Made by a program: the position numbers and the translations under genes
DNA from: CAYWNA01 sp964459305
GTDB taxonomy: Bacteria; Planctomycetota; Planctomycetia; Pirellulales; Pirellulaceae
Direction of reading: 5' to 3'
Length of the DNA stretch: 20,042 nucleotides
Assembly (NCBI GenBank): GCA_964459305.1
Contig: CAYWNA010000248.1
Coordinates: 1-20,042 of the forward strand
Part shown: positions 1-7,990 of the stretch, in pieces
Layout of the letters: the number at the start of each line of letters is the position of its first letter
How positions within the stretch are numbered: position 1 is the first letter of the stretch
The notes under the pieces: generated by a model
The model's input: the letters and a program-made list of their open reading frames with translations, nothing else
Told to the model about the DNA's origin: nothing
The model's database searches: none

Positions 1-89
1 TCGAAGCCATCACGACGAACCCGGATTTGGACACGTCGTTCATCATGATGGAGAGTTACGGCATCAGTATGACGCTGAAAAAGCGGTAA
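1..89 (+). CDS. C-terminal fragment of an unidentified protein
   Basis: An open frame enters from the left edge (first full codon at base 3) and ends at TAA 87-89, giving 28 residues that finish in GISMTLKKR. The gene is cut by the window border and its start is outside. The fragment is too short to assign a family. It lies on the same strand as the next gene, 164 bases away, with a hairpin in the gap, so it probably belongs to a separate or preceding transcription unit. It is called coding only because the frame is open to the edge and codon use looks normal. Confidence 0.5.
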   Translation, partial: EAITTNPDLDTSFIMMESYGISMTLKKR

Positions 90-148
90 CATGAGTTCAT
101 CGCCGAAAGAAGCTAATACTGCACTGCGTTTGGGTCTGTCAGTAGGGT

Positions 149-186
149 GGTTTTCCAAAGCCGTCCCGCGGCGGCTCTGAAAAGCC
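149..186. repeat. Imperfect 15-bp hairpin in the intergenic gap
   Basis: The gap 90-253 holds no convincing gene. Bases 149-163 pair with 172-186 around an 8-base loop (164-171): twelve Watson-Crick pairs, one G-U pair and two or more mismatches. It is preceded by GTAGGGTGG at 142-150, which resembles the start of the long inverted repeat at 4927. There is no T-run after the stem, so a simple intrinsic terminator is not evident. It may be a degenerate planctomycete dispersed repeat or a factor-independent 3'-end structure for the upstream gene. Confidence 0.5.
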
Positions 187-253
187 AACGTACAGAATCG
201 AATGAATTGAGGTACTACGAACAATCAAGAACCGCTTTGAGAGGAACTAATCG

Positions 254-1627
254 ATGACTGAGATGCCGTGGCCGGCTTACCGCGTTGTAAGGCTTGTGCT
301 GTTGACGCTCTGTTGTGTGTTGCTGCTTCCTTCCTTCGGTACTGGCGACGAAATCGCCCTGCGAGAGAGGGTTGTCCCAATCGACTGGAAACGTTTTGAA
401 CGCCCGATTCAAGGGAGTGAGGACTATGACCGTTGCGCACAGATCCTCCTGAACAGTACTCATTACAATCTCGTTTGGGCACCCGGAGCTGCAGAGCGGA
501 TTGAGAAGGAGTGGCGCGACTTGACCGGGCGGCAGGCCCACGACGTCATCCGCCCCGGGTGCTCGGCCGCCTTTGGATTGGCCGTGGTGCTGAAGACCGG
601 TTTATTCGACGAGCAGGCTGTGGGCGTCTCCGAAGAAGAGGCGCTGGCCCGAACCGTGAGGCTGATCAAGGCGGTTGTCGCGGCACACGACGGTGTTGGA
701 TGGAAGTATCCGTGGCAGTCGGCTTTCTGGGCGGCCTACGTTTGCCATGGCGGGTGGATGCTGTGGGACGATCTCGATGACCCAACCCAGGAACGAGTCG
801 CAACGATCGTCGAGTTCGAGGCGAATCGTTTCATCGGGCCCGCGTATCGTGTTCCTTATTGGAACGGACGCGGCGGCGATACCAAGGCGGAAGAGAATGC
901 CTGGAACACCACGATCCTCCAGCTCGCGTGCGCCATGATGCCGGGACATCCCAACGTGCCGAAGTGGAAAGAAGTGTGCAGCCGACTGATGATCTCAGCC
1001 TACGCTTGTCAGGAAGACATGCAAAGCGATGTCGTTCTGGACAACCGCCCGGTCAAGGACTGGCTGGATGGCTACAACGCAAGGGACGACGGAACCGTGG
1101 TGAATCATGGATTCATCCATCCGGATTACATGTGCTGCATCATTTTCAGTGTGCAGTCTTACTTGACCCAATCGCTGGCCGGCCAACCGGTGCCTGAGGC
1201 CGCCGACTTTCGCGCAGTATCCGTCTACGGCGTGTTTGTCACTCGCAATTGGCCTTCGCCTCCATACAAGGAGCCCGGCGGTACCATCTACGTCCCGGAC
1301 CGGGCCGAGATCTACTATCCCGAAGGTACAGACTGGTTCGATGGGATCATCTCGCTCTACTACCTGATGGATTCTTGCGCCGACGCGCTCGACTGGGACA
1401 GCGATCTACCGCGCCCGGCATCGCATTGGATGCAGCTTCGAACCGCGGAGATGCTTAAGAGGCAGGCGCGCCACGCGGACCGTCGCCACTTTGCCCCAGG
1501 CGAGTTTCGAGGGTACCCCGGACGGGAGCAGCAGTTTTTGCGACTTCTGTCCGGCGCTTTCTTGTTCAAATGGCTCGATGCTCACGGCGCGATCAGCCCC
1601 AAGAAGAACTGGCTCGCTCCGCCGTGA
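254..1627 (+). CDS. Exported alpha/alpha-toroid protein, possible polysaccharide lyase
   Basis: A 457-residue protein with a Sec signal peptide (hydrophobic core about 11-27, cleavage probably near 28-31). The start at 254 is preceded by GAGGAAC at 241-247; an in-frame ATG at 263 is less likely. The mature part is helical and Trp/Tyr-rich, as in alpha/alpha-toroid lyases and heparinase-like proteins. Notable segments are GDTKAEENAW at 208-217 and the run 279-293 with Asn284, His285, His289 and Tyr292. An Asn/His/Tyr set is the usual catalytic kit of toroid lyases (PL8/PL12-like), but assigning those roles here is inference. The next gene is a PL22-like protein 59 bases downstream, which supports a role in polyuronide or other acidic-polysaccharide breakdown in the periplasm. 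The family is not firmly recognised, and a non-catalytic toroid is possible. Confidence 0.6.
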   Translation: MTEMPWPAYRVVRLVLLTLCCVLLLPSFGTGDEIALRERVVPIDWKRFERPIQGSEDYDRCAQILLNSTHYNLVWAPGAAERIEKEWRDLTGRQAHDVIRPGCSAAFGLAVVLKTGLFDEQAVGVSEEEALARTVRLIKAVVAAHDGVGWKYPWQSAFWAAYVCHGGWMLWDDLDDPTQERVATIVEFEANRFIGPAYRVPYWNGRGGDTKAEENAWNTTILQLACAMMPGHPNVPKWKEVCSRLMISAYACQEDMQSDVVLDNRPVKDWLDGYNARDDGTVVNHGFIHPDYMCCIIFSVQSYLTQSLAGQPVPEAADFRAVSVYGVFVTRNWPSPPYKEPGGTIYVPDRAEIYYPEGTDWFDGIISLYYLMDSCADALDWDSDLPRPASHWMQLRTAEMLKRQARHADRRHFAPGEFRGYPGREQQFLRLLSGAFLFKWLDAHGAISPKKNWLAPP

Positions 1628-1672
1628 CGGCTCCCAGTTCCACCCCGGAGCATACGACGACAATCACAAAAC

Positions 1673-1678
1673 AGGAGG
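1673..1678 (+). promoter_or_regulatory. Shine-Dalgarno site fixing the start at 1687
   Basis: AGGAGG lies 8 bases before ATG 1687. This site, together with the Tat signal that begins directly after it, rules out the longer in-frame start at 1570, which would overlap the end of the previous gene and add 39 residues of unsupported sequence in front of the signal. Confidence 0.8.
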
Positions 1679-1686
1679 CATGTCCA

Positions 1687-2931
1687 ATGTTTGACGCAGA
1701 ACATAGTCGCGGGATCACCAGACGAACGGCTGTCCGAAGGATGGTCACTACAGCGGCAGGCTTGACTGGTGTAGGGGCAATCGGCATCGGACAAACATCG
1801 AGCGCGAAGGGCGCAGTCCACGTGGAACGCCAGGCTAACGGAGCCGAAATCTGGCAAGTCACCACCGAGGAATTCAACCACTCGAACATTTACTGCGAAG
1901 TTCCATATTGCTCACGGGATTCACGGTATTTCGTCTACCAACGTCAGAACCCCAAACTGTCCGGCAACCGTACTGAGTTCATGGTGGTCGAATTGGGCAC
2001 GTGGAAGCAAGAGCGGCTGGATACAGCCATCGGAGTCGGTGGTAGTGCCATCTCCCACGACGGCCTGTTCTACTATTTCAAGCAGGCCGACGGCGGAGAA
2101 GTAGACTTGATGCGAGCGGATCTGGCCGACGGCTCGATCGAGAAGGTCTATCGAATGCAGGACGACGTGAGGATCCGCAGCCTGGGCACGGCCTCCACCG
2201 ATCGCCGCTACTATGCCGGCGGCACGATGGTTGAACCGGGCTGGACCATGTTCGACGTCCTGTTGATCGATCTCGAAAAGGGCCAGCAGAAAATCCTCGA
2301 TCGCGACCCATACATCCTCAACCCTCATCCCCAGTTCGAGCCCGGCCAGGGCAGAACGCTGATGATTCAGCATAATCGGGGCGGCAAATACTCGGCTGAC
2401 GGAAAACGCCAACGGCTAGTCGGACCGGAAGGAGCCACGTTGTACCTGCTTTCGGTGCCCAATGGAAAGCGATCGGAGCTTCAGGTTGGAAAACCCTACA
2501 CGACGGCGTGCACCGGTCACGAAGCCTGGATCGGCGACACCCACGAGATGCTGCTGACGGTGGCCGCACGCGACGATTACTCGCCGGAAAAAGGCAATCT
2601 GCTTGGGATCAAAGCGGGCAGCCCCGCACGCGTGGTGGCCAAGGGATACAAGTTCGCTCACGTAGGGGTCAGCCACTGCGGACGACTCTTCTCGTGCGAC
2701 GACTTCCAGGGCAGCTACAAAGTGGTCATCGGCTCGAATCAGACCGGCAAGACCGCCGAGGTCTGCGAAACAAAAACCTCGCCGACGCGGAGCCAAGCCA
2801 CCCACCCACACCCCTACCTGACGCCCGATCTGAAATGGGTGATCTTCAACTCGAATCGTAGCGGTGTTCCGCACGTCTATGCCGCCAGCGTTCCAGAAGG
2901 AATGACCGACGAGCTGCTGAAGGGTCAATGA
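1687..2931 (+). CDS. Tat-exported PL22 oligogalacturonate lyase-like beta-propeller
   Basis: A 414-residue protein beginning with a twin-arginine signal (Arg12-Arg13 in ITRRTAVRRM, then a hydrophobic stretch to about 36). The rest consists of WD40/TolB-like propeller blades, each with a 'D...YF..Q' or 'D.KWVIFNSNRSG' type strand. Near the C-terminus Gln370-x-x-His373-x-His375 (SQATHPHP) reproduces the Q-x-x-H-x-H metal pattern known from PL22 oligogalacturonate lyases. His214 (NPHPQF) and His278 (TGHEAW) are candidates for the remaining metal or catalytic histidines. PL22 enzymes cleave short unsaturated galacturonides by beta-elimination and are normally cytoplasmic, so export is unusual. 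The gene overlaps the next by 4 bp (ATGA), implying translational coupling. Fold and family are fairly sure; the substrate is not. Confidence 0.75.
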   Translation: MFDAEHSRGITRRTAVRRMVTTAAGLTGVGAIGIGQTSSAKGAVHVERQANGAEIWQVTTEEFNHSNIYCEVPYCSRDSRYFVYQRQNPKLSGNRTEFMVVELGTWKQERLDTAIGVGGSAISHDGLFYYFKQADGGEVDLMRADLADGSIEKVYRMQDDVRIRSLGTASTDRRYYAGGTMVEPGWTMFDVLLIDLEKGQQKILDRDPYILNPHPQFEPGQGRTLMIQHNRGGKYSADGKRQRLVGPEGATLYLLSVPNGKRSELQVGKPYTTACTGHEAWIGDTHEMLLTVAARDDYSPEKGNLLGIKAGSPARVVAKGYKFAHVGVSHCGRLFSCDDFQGSYKVVIGSNQTGKTAEVCETKTSPTRSQATHPHPYLTPDLKWVIFNSNRSGVPHVYAASVPEGMTDELLKGQ

Positions 2932-4081
2932 TCATGTCACTGACTGCTTGTGTCCCAAGAGTATTGTCCATCGTCTCGTTGACTACCCTGTGCTGGTGCG
3001 CAGCCGCGGCGCCGGCTGCAGCAGACGAACCTGAACAGGCGGGCTTCAAGGCCCAGTTCCTGACGTTCTGCGACTTGGCGACGATGGAGTTGAACAAAGA
3101 AATCACGCCTTTCGGCGACCGGGACAATGCGGACCCCGCGACACATCACATGCCGTTCTTCGAGGACGCCCACGCGGCGCGAGCCCTTGCCGTCGCCTAC
3201 GACATGACCGGAAACCGAAAGTACCTTGATGCCTGTAAGCGTTGGTCGGACCAGGTTATTGCCTATCAAAACAGGATGATTCCCCAAGGGGCCTATTACA
3301 TGAACCACTCCCGGGCCCCAGGCCAGGATCATGGTCAATGGACCGTCGCCGACAGTGGTTGCGTCGGCATGGGGTCCTGGCCACGGCGGTCCGATGTGAC
3401 GATCCCGCGGATAGAGCCCGTCGACTTGGCGTTGGCATGGATGGCAGAGAACCAGAAATCCCGTGGCGCCGACGTGCCCGACTACCTGGAACGAAACGTC
3501 GACATGGCCGGTCTCCCATACCTCATGTACGCCTTTGCCCGCCAGCTTCCCCAACATCGCAGATTGGTGACGCCGGCGGACCAAGAGCTTCGCTACATCG
3601 GCAACCTGCTACTCAAGGACGGCAAGCCGAACGTCTCGCGTTCCGGCTCTCCGGCGACCCATCGTTCTGGGACACCGTTCGTTCTATCGGCCGAGGCAAC
3701 GGGCTGGGCGATCTCGGTTCGGATCCCGACAAGCCCGCCCGCTGCGGGAAAATCGGTTGTTCGGATCCGGACGTGGTCATTGGCCTGCTGGACCTCTATC
3801 GAAAGACCAACCGCGCCGAGTACCGAGAATACGCCTGCCAAGTGGCCGACAACATCCTTGCTGATCGGTTCCACGGCGGCCTGTTCGTCGAGGGACCGGA
3901 CTACCGGTACACCAGACTCGACCGGCACGAGCCACTGGCTTTGCTACATCTTGTGTCCGCCATCCGCGAAGTCACGTTCGCCGTCCCCACATACTGGCCC
4001 AACCAGGCTTTCTTCGCCTGCGGCTTTGAAGGAAGAGGCAGGCGGTACGACAACGAATTGGTCTACCAACAGCGAAAGTAG
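2928..4081 (+). pseudogene. Frameshifted exported alpha/alpha-toroid hydrolase-like gene
   Basis: The gene starts at ATG 2928 (alternative 2934), overlapping the previous stop. It encodes a signal peptide (about 1-32) and a helical domain with ATHHMPFFEDAHAARALAVA at 71-90 and WTVADSGCVGMG at 138-149, reminiscent of six-hairpin glycosidases of the GH88/GH105 type. Around residue 236 (bases 3630-3641) the meaningful reading moves to the -1 frame. There it continues sensibly (GDPSFWDTVRSIGRGNG, then DRHEPLALLHLVSAIR) to TAG at 4079-4081. The original frame instead runs on as Ser/Thr/Arg-rich nonsense to 4133. One missing base near 3635 would restore a protein of about 384 residues. The cause may be a true mutation or a sequencing or assembly error. 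The family assignment is tentative; the frameshift is well supported. Confidence 0.75.
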
Positions 4082-4180
4082 ATACTGGAGCCGGAAGAAA
4101 TCCGCCTGCGACGCGCGGCCTGAGGTAGAATAGAACCACAATGATCGCGGACCACACACGCTGTCTGAGAGGCAAAACCG

Positions 4181-4897
4181 GTGAGCGAAGCAAGTCGTAG
4201 GGCACAGAACGATTGCACACGGATCCAATCCCTGCGGAGCCGGTTCAGCGCAAAGGAGTTGGAGATCATCAACCGGTACCGCACACCCGCGCAAGTGCAA
4301 CAATACCTTCACAGTCTGACTTACAACAAGGAGAATCCGGAAACGCTCAGGTCCTTTCGCGGCGTCGTGAGGACCGGGACCGCCCATTGCCTGGAGGCCG
4401 TGATCACCTCCGCGGTCATACTGGAACAACACGGCTATCCCACGCTGATTCTGGACCTCGAATCCAAAGATTGTCTCGACCACGTGGTCCACCTTTACCG
4501 AAGCAGGAGGACCGGCTTGTGGGGCTCGGTCGCCAAGTCTCGGGACCCCGGTCTCTTCGGCAGGAAAGCGGCGTTTCGGACCGTTCGAGGGCTCGCCTAC
4601 AGTTACTTCGATCCGTACATTGACTACACCGCACGGATCATCGGCTACGCCGTCGGCGACCTGAACGACCTGGGAGGATACGACTGGCGTCTGTCGGAGA
4701 GAAACGTCTGGAAGGTCGAGCAGTATTGCAGAGACATTCCACACAAGAAACTCAACGCATCCGACAAACGCTATCGGTATTGGCGCAAGAGGTACGACGA
4801 GTTCATCAAGGAATTCCCCGACCGAAAACCGCTGTACTTCGACAACAAGTCAACGTGGCTCCCTGGCTACGGCAGGATGGAGAGGAAGACGAATTAG
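4181..4897 (+). CDS. Transglutaminase-like cysteine protein, cytoplasmic
   Basis: A 238-residue protein starting at GTG 4181, with only a weak GAGAGGC upstream. There is no signal peptide or membrane segment. Cys70 sits in GTAHCLEAV at a predicted helix start, followed by His101/His104 in LDHVVHLY and Asp144/Asp148 in YFDPYIDYT. This Cys-His-Asp order and spacing is that of the transglutaminase-like (papain-fold) superfamily, in which Cys is the nucleophile. The family is found as stand-alone proteins of unknown substrate in many bacteria. It lies 99 bases after the frameshifted gene and converges on the ceramidase-like gene. Unlike its neighbours it is basic and apparently not exported, so it may be functionally separate from them. 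Confidence 0.65.
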   Translation: MSEASRRAQNDCTRIQSLRSRFSAKELEIINRYRTPAQVQQYLHSLTYNKENPETLRSFRGVVRTGTAHCLEAVITSAVILEQHGYPTLILDLESKDCLDHVVHLYRSRRTGLWGSVAKSRDPGLFGRKAAFRTVRGLAYSYFDPYIDYTARIIGYAVGDLNDLGGYDWRLSERNVWKVEQYCRDIPHKKLNASDKRYRYWRKRYDEFIKEFPDRKPLYFDNKSTWLPGYGRMERKTN

Positions 4898-4926
4898 GAT
4901 CGTACTACGCCTGATGTGACACGAGG

Positions 4927-5061
4927 TGTAGGGTGGGCCAAGTCTTCGCGGCCCACCCGAATGTGCTCCCACTTCACGTAGGCTCTGTCGTCCGGCCAAC
5001 GCCGACATTATTGCATGGTCGGCGTTTCCTGGTGGGCCGCGAAGACTTGGCCCACCCTACA
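4927..5061. repeat. Perfect 31-bp inverted repeat with a nested stem (MITE/REP-like)
   Basis: Bases 4927-4957 and 5031-5061 are exact reverse complements; the arm begins TGTAGGGTGGGCCAAG. The 73-base interior holds a second perfect stem, AACGCCGAC at 4998-5006 against GTCGGCGTT at 5018-5026, with an 11-base loop. It encodes nothing and has no evident target-site duplication. It fills the gap between two convergent genes, where a folded RNA read from either strand could act as a bidirectional terminator. The motif resembles dispersed repeats I associate with planctomycete genomes; copy number cannot be judged here. Confidence 0.85.
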
Positions 5062-5094
5062 GAGACTGCCGACGTTCGGGGCGGCCTGCCGGGC

Positions 5095-6459
5095 CTATTG
5101 CACCTGGTTCACCAGGCGTTGTACTCCGGCGGTGATCCGGTCTTCCACGTGGGGGATCCAACGCATGGCGGGCAACCCGTATTCGCCCAGGTAGCCTCCC
5201 TCGTAGCCTCCTTCGTCCCAAACGCGGCGCGATGGTATGTAGGATGTCAGATCGTGGCTGAAGCCGTTTGTCCAGGTCGTGGGGCCGAACATCTTTGCGA
5301 ATTTCAGCGAGTAATCGACAACCGGCTCGCCACCCATACTGATCCAAAGCTGGTCGCCTCCCAACTTCCAAACCTGAACCGCGTAGGGATAACTTTTGGA
5401 AAACGTCTCCCCTGCCTCCAATCGCGCGAGCATGCGTTTGGCCCAGCGCTGATAATGCGCACCCTTGTTGGGGAAGTCCTGCAGATCCTCGGCCGTCATC
5501 GTATTTTCGAACGGCAGGTCGACGAACTCGAAGGCCGTCTTCAATTTCGGCGCGACGGGGCGCATGGGTTGGGCCAGCGCCGCTTCGACAGCGGAGGCCA
5601 GCTTCAGACCGTTCTTGCGGGTCAGCTCGACCGTGCGTCGCGGCATGGCTCCCTGGTCGCCTCCACATGCCTGGTAGAACATCGCCTGCACACGCGGATG
5701 TTTTTCTTCCAAGGCAAGCTGGGCGAAGCCGGCGTAGTCGCCCGACCACTGGTACAGGGCAAGCATCGAGGTGTGGCAAGCATAGCCGAAGACGACCGCG
5801 ACGAAATCCCCATCCGGGTCGCGCACGGCCAACAGCGGCACGCGGTGGTCGACCGGGCCCTTGAGCGGTTCGCCGCCGGCCAGCAGTTCGTCGATCTGTC
5901 TTTCGTTGTTGTTGCGGCGGTTGACGCCGAAATCGGCCGTTCCCTCGGCTGCCCAAAGCGTAGCCGGCCTCATGTTCGCCAAAGCCCGCGCGACGTTCTC
6001 CACCAGGGCCTTTTCCAGATCCAAGGTGTATTGCGTCGCACGGCTTCGGGCCGCTTCGTCCCACGAGAAGTAATCCTGCAAACACTCGCGCAACGCCGGT
6101 CCGCTGTGTGTATGGGAATAGGTGAACTTGACCTGCGACCGCGTCAGGCCGTACCGCTTCTGCAGTTCGGTGCACAGCGTCTCGTACGTGGCCTTCGAGA
6201 TTCCACACACATCGCTGGTGATAATCAGGCCGCGGTGACCGTCGGGTGCTTCCAGGACGAGGATCTTGATCCAGAGGTCGTGGAGTTTGCCCTCGGCAGG
6301 GCGGTTTCGCGAGGCAAAACCGGCCATCCACAGCGGTTCTCGCGGCGTGATCTTCATCCGGGCAACGCCCGCCTTCCAGGTAGGCTCTGCCGCCGAGAGC
6401 GACCCGCCGGACAGCAGCAACAGGAACGTCGCCAATCCGAGCCAATAACGCTGATGCAT
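5095..6459 (-). CDS. Neutral/alkaline ceramidase-family secreted hydrolase
   Basis: A 454-residue protein with a Sec signal peptide (core 6-20, cleavage near LSAA|EP). The start ATG 6457-6459 is preceded on its strand by GGGAGA 6 bases away. Zinc-site motifs of the neutral ceramidase family (PF04734) are visible: SHTHSGP at 115-121, GYACHTSM at 225-232, Glu378 in MGGEPVVDY, and Tyr407 in SYIPSRR before EGGYEGG. In known members these positions supply two His, a Glu and a Tyr to Zn and the enzyme hydrolyses the amide of ceramides. Bacterial relatives at this distance may act on other N-acyl substrates. It has about 35-45 residues (roughly 315-360) absent from its paralogue at 6627. The two are divergent, across a shared 167-base promoter region. 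Family is sure; substrate unknown. Confidence 0.85.
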   Translation of the reverse strand: MHQRYWLGLATFLLLLSGGSLSAAEPTWKAGVARMKITPREPLWMAGFASRNRPAEGKLHDLWIKILVLEAPDGHRGLIITSDVCGISKATYETLCTELQKRYGLTRSQVKFTYSHTHSGPALRECLQDYFSWDEAARSRATQYTLDLEKALVENVARALANMRPATLWAAEGTADFGVNRRNNNERQIDELLAGGEPLKGPVDHRVPLLAVRDPDGDFVAVVFGYACHTSMLALYQWSGDYAGFAQLALEEKHPRVQAMFYQACGGDQGAMPRRTVELTRKNGLKLASAVEAALAQPMRPVAPKLKTAFEFVDLPFENTMTAEDLQDFPNKGAHYQRWAKRMLARLEAGETFSKSYPYAVQVWKLGGDQLWISMGGEPVVDYSLKFAKMFGPTTWTNGFSHDLTSYIPSRRVWDEGGYEGGYLGEYGLPAMRWIPHVEDRITAGVQRLVNQVQ

Positions 6460-6626
6460 GGTTCATCTCCCATCGTCGACGATCAGTGCGCCAGCCCCGC
6501 GTCGCGCGACAAACATGTCAATTGCTTGATCCACAACCGGGAAACAGTTGACGGTGTGATTGGAGCCGCTTAGTCTATCTACACCCAAGCGAGCTATCAA
6601 CCTTTGCACTGTGTAGGAGTATCCTC
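6460..6626. promoter_or_regulatory. Divergent promoter region of the two ceramidase-like genes
   Basis: This is the only non-coding space between two divergent paralogues, so it should hold both promoters. For the plus gene, TTGACG (6548-6553) and TAGTCT (6571-6576) are 17 bases apart, a passable sigma-70-like pair with a weak -10. For the minus gene a perfect TTGACA lies at 6521-6516, but no good -10 follows. A 10-base palindrome GTCGCGCGAC (6501-6510) near the centre could be an operator. Ribosome sites are AGGAG at 6615-6619 (plus) and GGGAGA just upstream of 6459 (minus). All assignments are by eye. Confidence 0.4.
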
Positions 6627-7859
6627 ATGAAGAAAGCCGCATTCTGTTTTTTGCTCGTGTTGATGCCATCGTCATTTGCGCACGCCGCGGATGATCCGGC
6701 CGACCAGGCGCCTGAGTGGAAAGCCTGCGCCGCATCGGTCGTCATTACGCCCGAACGCCCATTGCGGATGGCCGGCTACGGGGGGCGAACAGAACCGGCT
6801 GAGGGCACTGAGCAGGATCTGTTCGCCAAATCGCTGGCCATCGAGGACCGGGAGGGCAACCGAATCGTGTTCCTCACGATGGATCTGATCGGTGTGATCG
6901 AACGACTCCGGACAGCGGTTGCCGAGCAAGTTCAGGAGAAATACGAGATCCCGCCGCACGCCCTGCTGATGAACGCGTCCCACACACACTGCGGACCGGC
7001 CTACGGGCGCGACGAGGCCAAAGACTATTTCGATTCGTTGACGCAGAAGCTGGTTGAACTTGTGGGCAAATCGCTGGAAGGTCTGAAGCCGGCGTCGCTT
7101 TCGTACTGCTACGCCCGTTGCGGGTTTGCCATGAATCGCCGCACGCCGACGGAGACCGGCTACAGGAACCATCCCAATCCCCAGGGACCTGTCGATCATA
7201 TGGTCCCCGTTCTCCGCGTCGATGATCCCGATGGAGAGTTGCGAGCCGTGTTGTTTGGTTATGCCTGCCACAACACGAACATGGGCTTTCGCATGTGGTT
7301 GGGCGACTATGCCGGATACGCGCAAGAATACTTCGAGAAAGACCATCCGGGTGCGACTGCGCTTTTCCTGATGGGGTGCGGTGCTGATCAGAATCCGTAC
7401 CCACGCAGTGAGTTGAAATACGCTCAGAACCACGGTCGTTCGCTGGCCACGGCCGTGGAAGCGGCACTCGAAGTCAACCAGAAGACCCCTCTGCATCAAC
7501 GTCCACTGCACGGGCCGCTACGCTGTGTGCTGGAAAGCGTCGACCTGGAGTCCGCCAAGCCGGACCGTCCCGACTTTCCATACCCGGTGCACGTCGTCCG
7601 GTTCGGCAATGATCTTTCGATCATCGCGCTGGGTAACGAAGTCGTCGTGGACTACTCGCTGCGACTAAAGCGCGAACTCACCGAGCCGGATGGTCCCGCC
7701 ATTTGGGTCGCGGGCTATTCGAACATCTACGACAATTACATCGCCAGCAAACGCGTTCTCGAAGAAGGCGGCTACGAAGCCAATTGCTGTCCTTGGAAAC
7801 CAACACTGGAAGAACGCATCGTCGCCAAAGCGCACGAACTCTACCAGGAGATTGAATGA
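6627..7859 (+). CDS. Neutral/alkaline ceramidase-family secreted hydrolase, second paralogue
   Basis: A 410-residue protein with a Sec signal peptide (MKKAAF start, cleavage near AHA|AD at 20-21) and AGGAG 7 bases before the ATG. It aligns throughout with the divergent neighbour: SHTHCGP at 118-124, GYACHNTN at 211-218, LGDYAGYAQ at 225-233, Glu338 in LGNEVVVDYSL, and Tyr371 in NYIASKR before EEGGYE. All four expected metal-ligand positions of the neutral ceramidase family are therefore present. It is shorter than the paralogue in the region before Glu338. It probably hydrolyses an amide-linked lipid or N-acyl compound outside the cytoplasm; the true substrate is unknown. A hairpin repeat begins two bases after its stop codon, which may end the transcript or protect its 3' end. 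Confidence 0.85.
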   Translation: MKKAAFCFLLVLMPSSFAHAADDPADQAPEWKACAASVVITPERPLRMAGYGGRTEPAEGTEQDLFAKSLAIEDREGNRIVFLTMDLIGVIERLRTAVAEQVQEKYEIPPHALLMNASHTHCGPAYGRDEAKDYFDSLTQKLVELVGKSLEGLKPASLSYCYARCGFAMNRRTPTETGYRNHPNPQGPVDHMVPVLRVDDPDGELRAVLFGYACHNTNMGFRMWLGDYAGYAQEYFEKDHPGATALFLMGCGADQNPYPRSELKYAQNHGRSLATAVEAALEVNQKTPLHQRPLHGPLRCVLESVDLESAKPDRPDFPYPVHVVRFGNDLSIIALGNEVVVDYSLRLKRELTEPDGPAIWVAGYSNIYDNYIASKRVLEEGGYEANCCPWKPTLEERIVAKAHELYQEIE

Positions 7860-7861
7860 GT

Positions 7862-7978
7862 GTGTCCGGGAATCGGGAGGGCGAAGCTCCTGCGGAGCCG
7901 AGTTTCTGGGGCCGCCACGCGGCTCGGCAGGAGCCCTCCCAAGAACCGTGTGTCCTGGCGTGTCGAATTCCCGGACAC
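7862..7978. repeat. Dispersed hairpin repeat with 12-bp terminal inverted repeats
   Basis: The 117-bp element is bounded by GTGTCCGGGAAT (7862-7873) and its exact reverse complement (7967-7978). Inside, 7875-7900 pairs with 7920-7940; the second arm lacks 6 bases (TTCGCC) and has one mismatch. The 18 bases 7873-7890 (TCGGGAGGGCGAAGCTCC) recur exactly, on the other strand, at 12960-12977, so this is a repeat family. It starts right after the stop of the ceramidase-like gene. No transposase or target duplication is seen; it is MITE- or REP-like. Confidence 0.85.
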
Positions 7979-7990
7979 CCTCAAATAACT

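Noticed and set aside
3625..3645. Programmed -1 ribosomal frameshift
   Set aside because: There is no X-XXY-YYZ slippery heptamer or strong downstream stem at the switch point; mutation or sequence error is simpler.
4933..6573. Long open frame of 546 codons on the plus strand
   Set aside because: It is antisense to the ceramidase-family gene, which has a signal peptide, ribosome site and complete family motifs. The plus frame has no recognisable features and would begin inside the inverted repeat.
7862..7978. Insertion sequence remnant with a transposase
   Set aside because: The element is only 117 bp, has no open frame of its own and no visible target-site duplication, so only a repeat call is supported.
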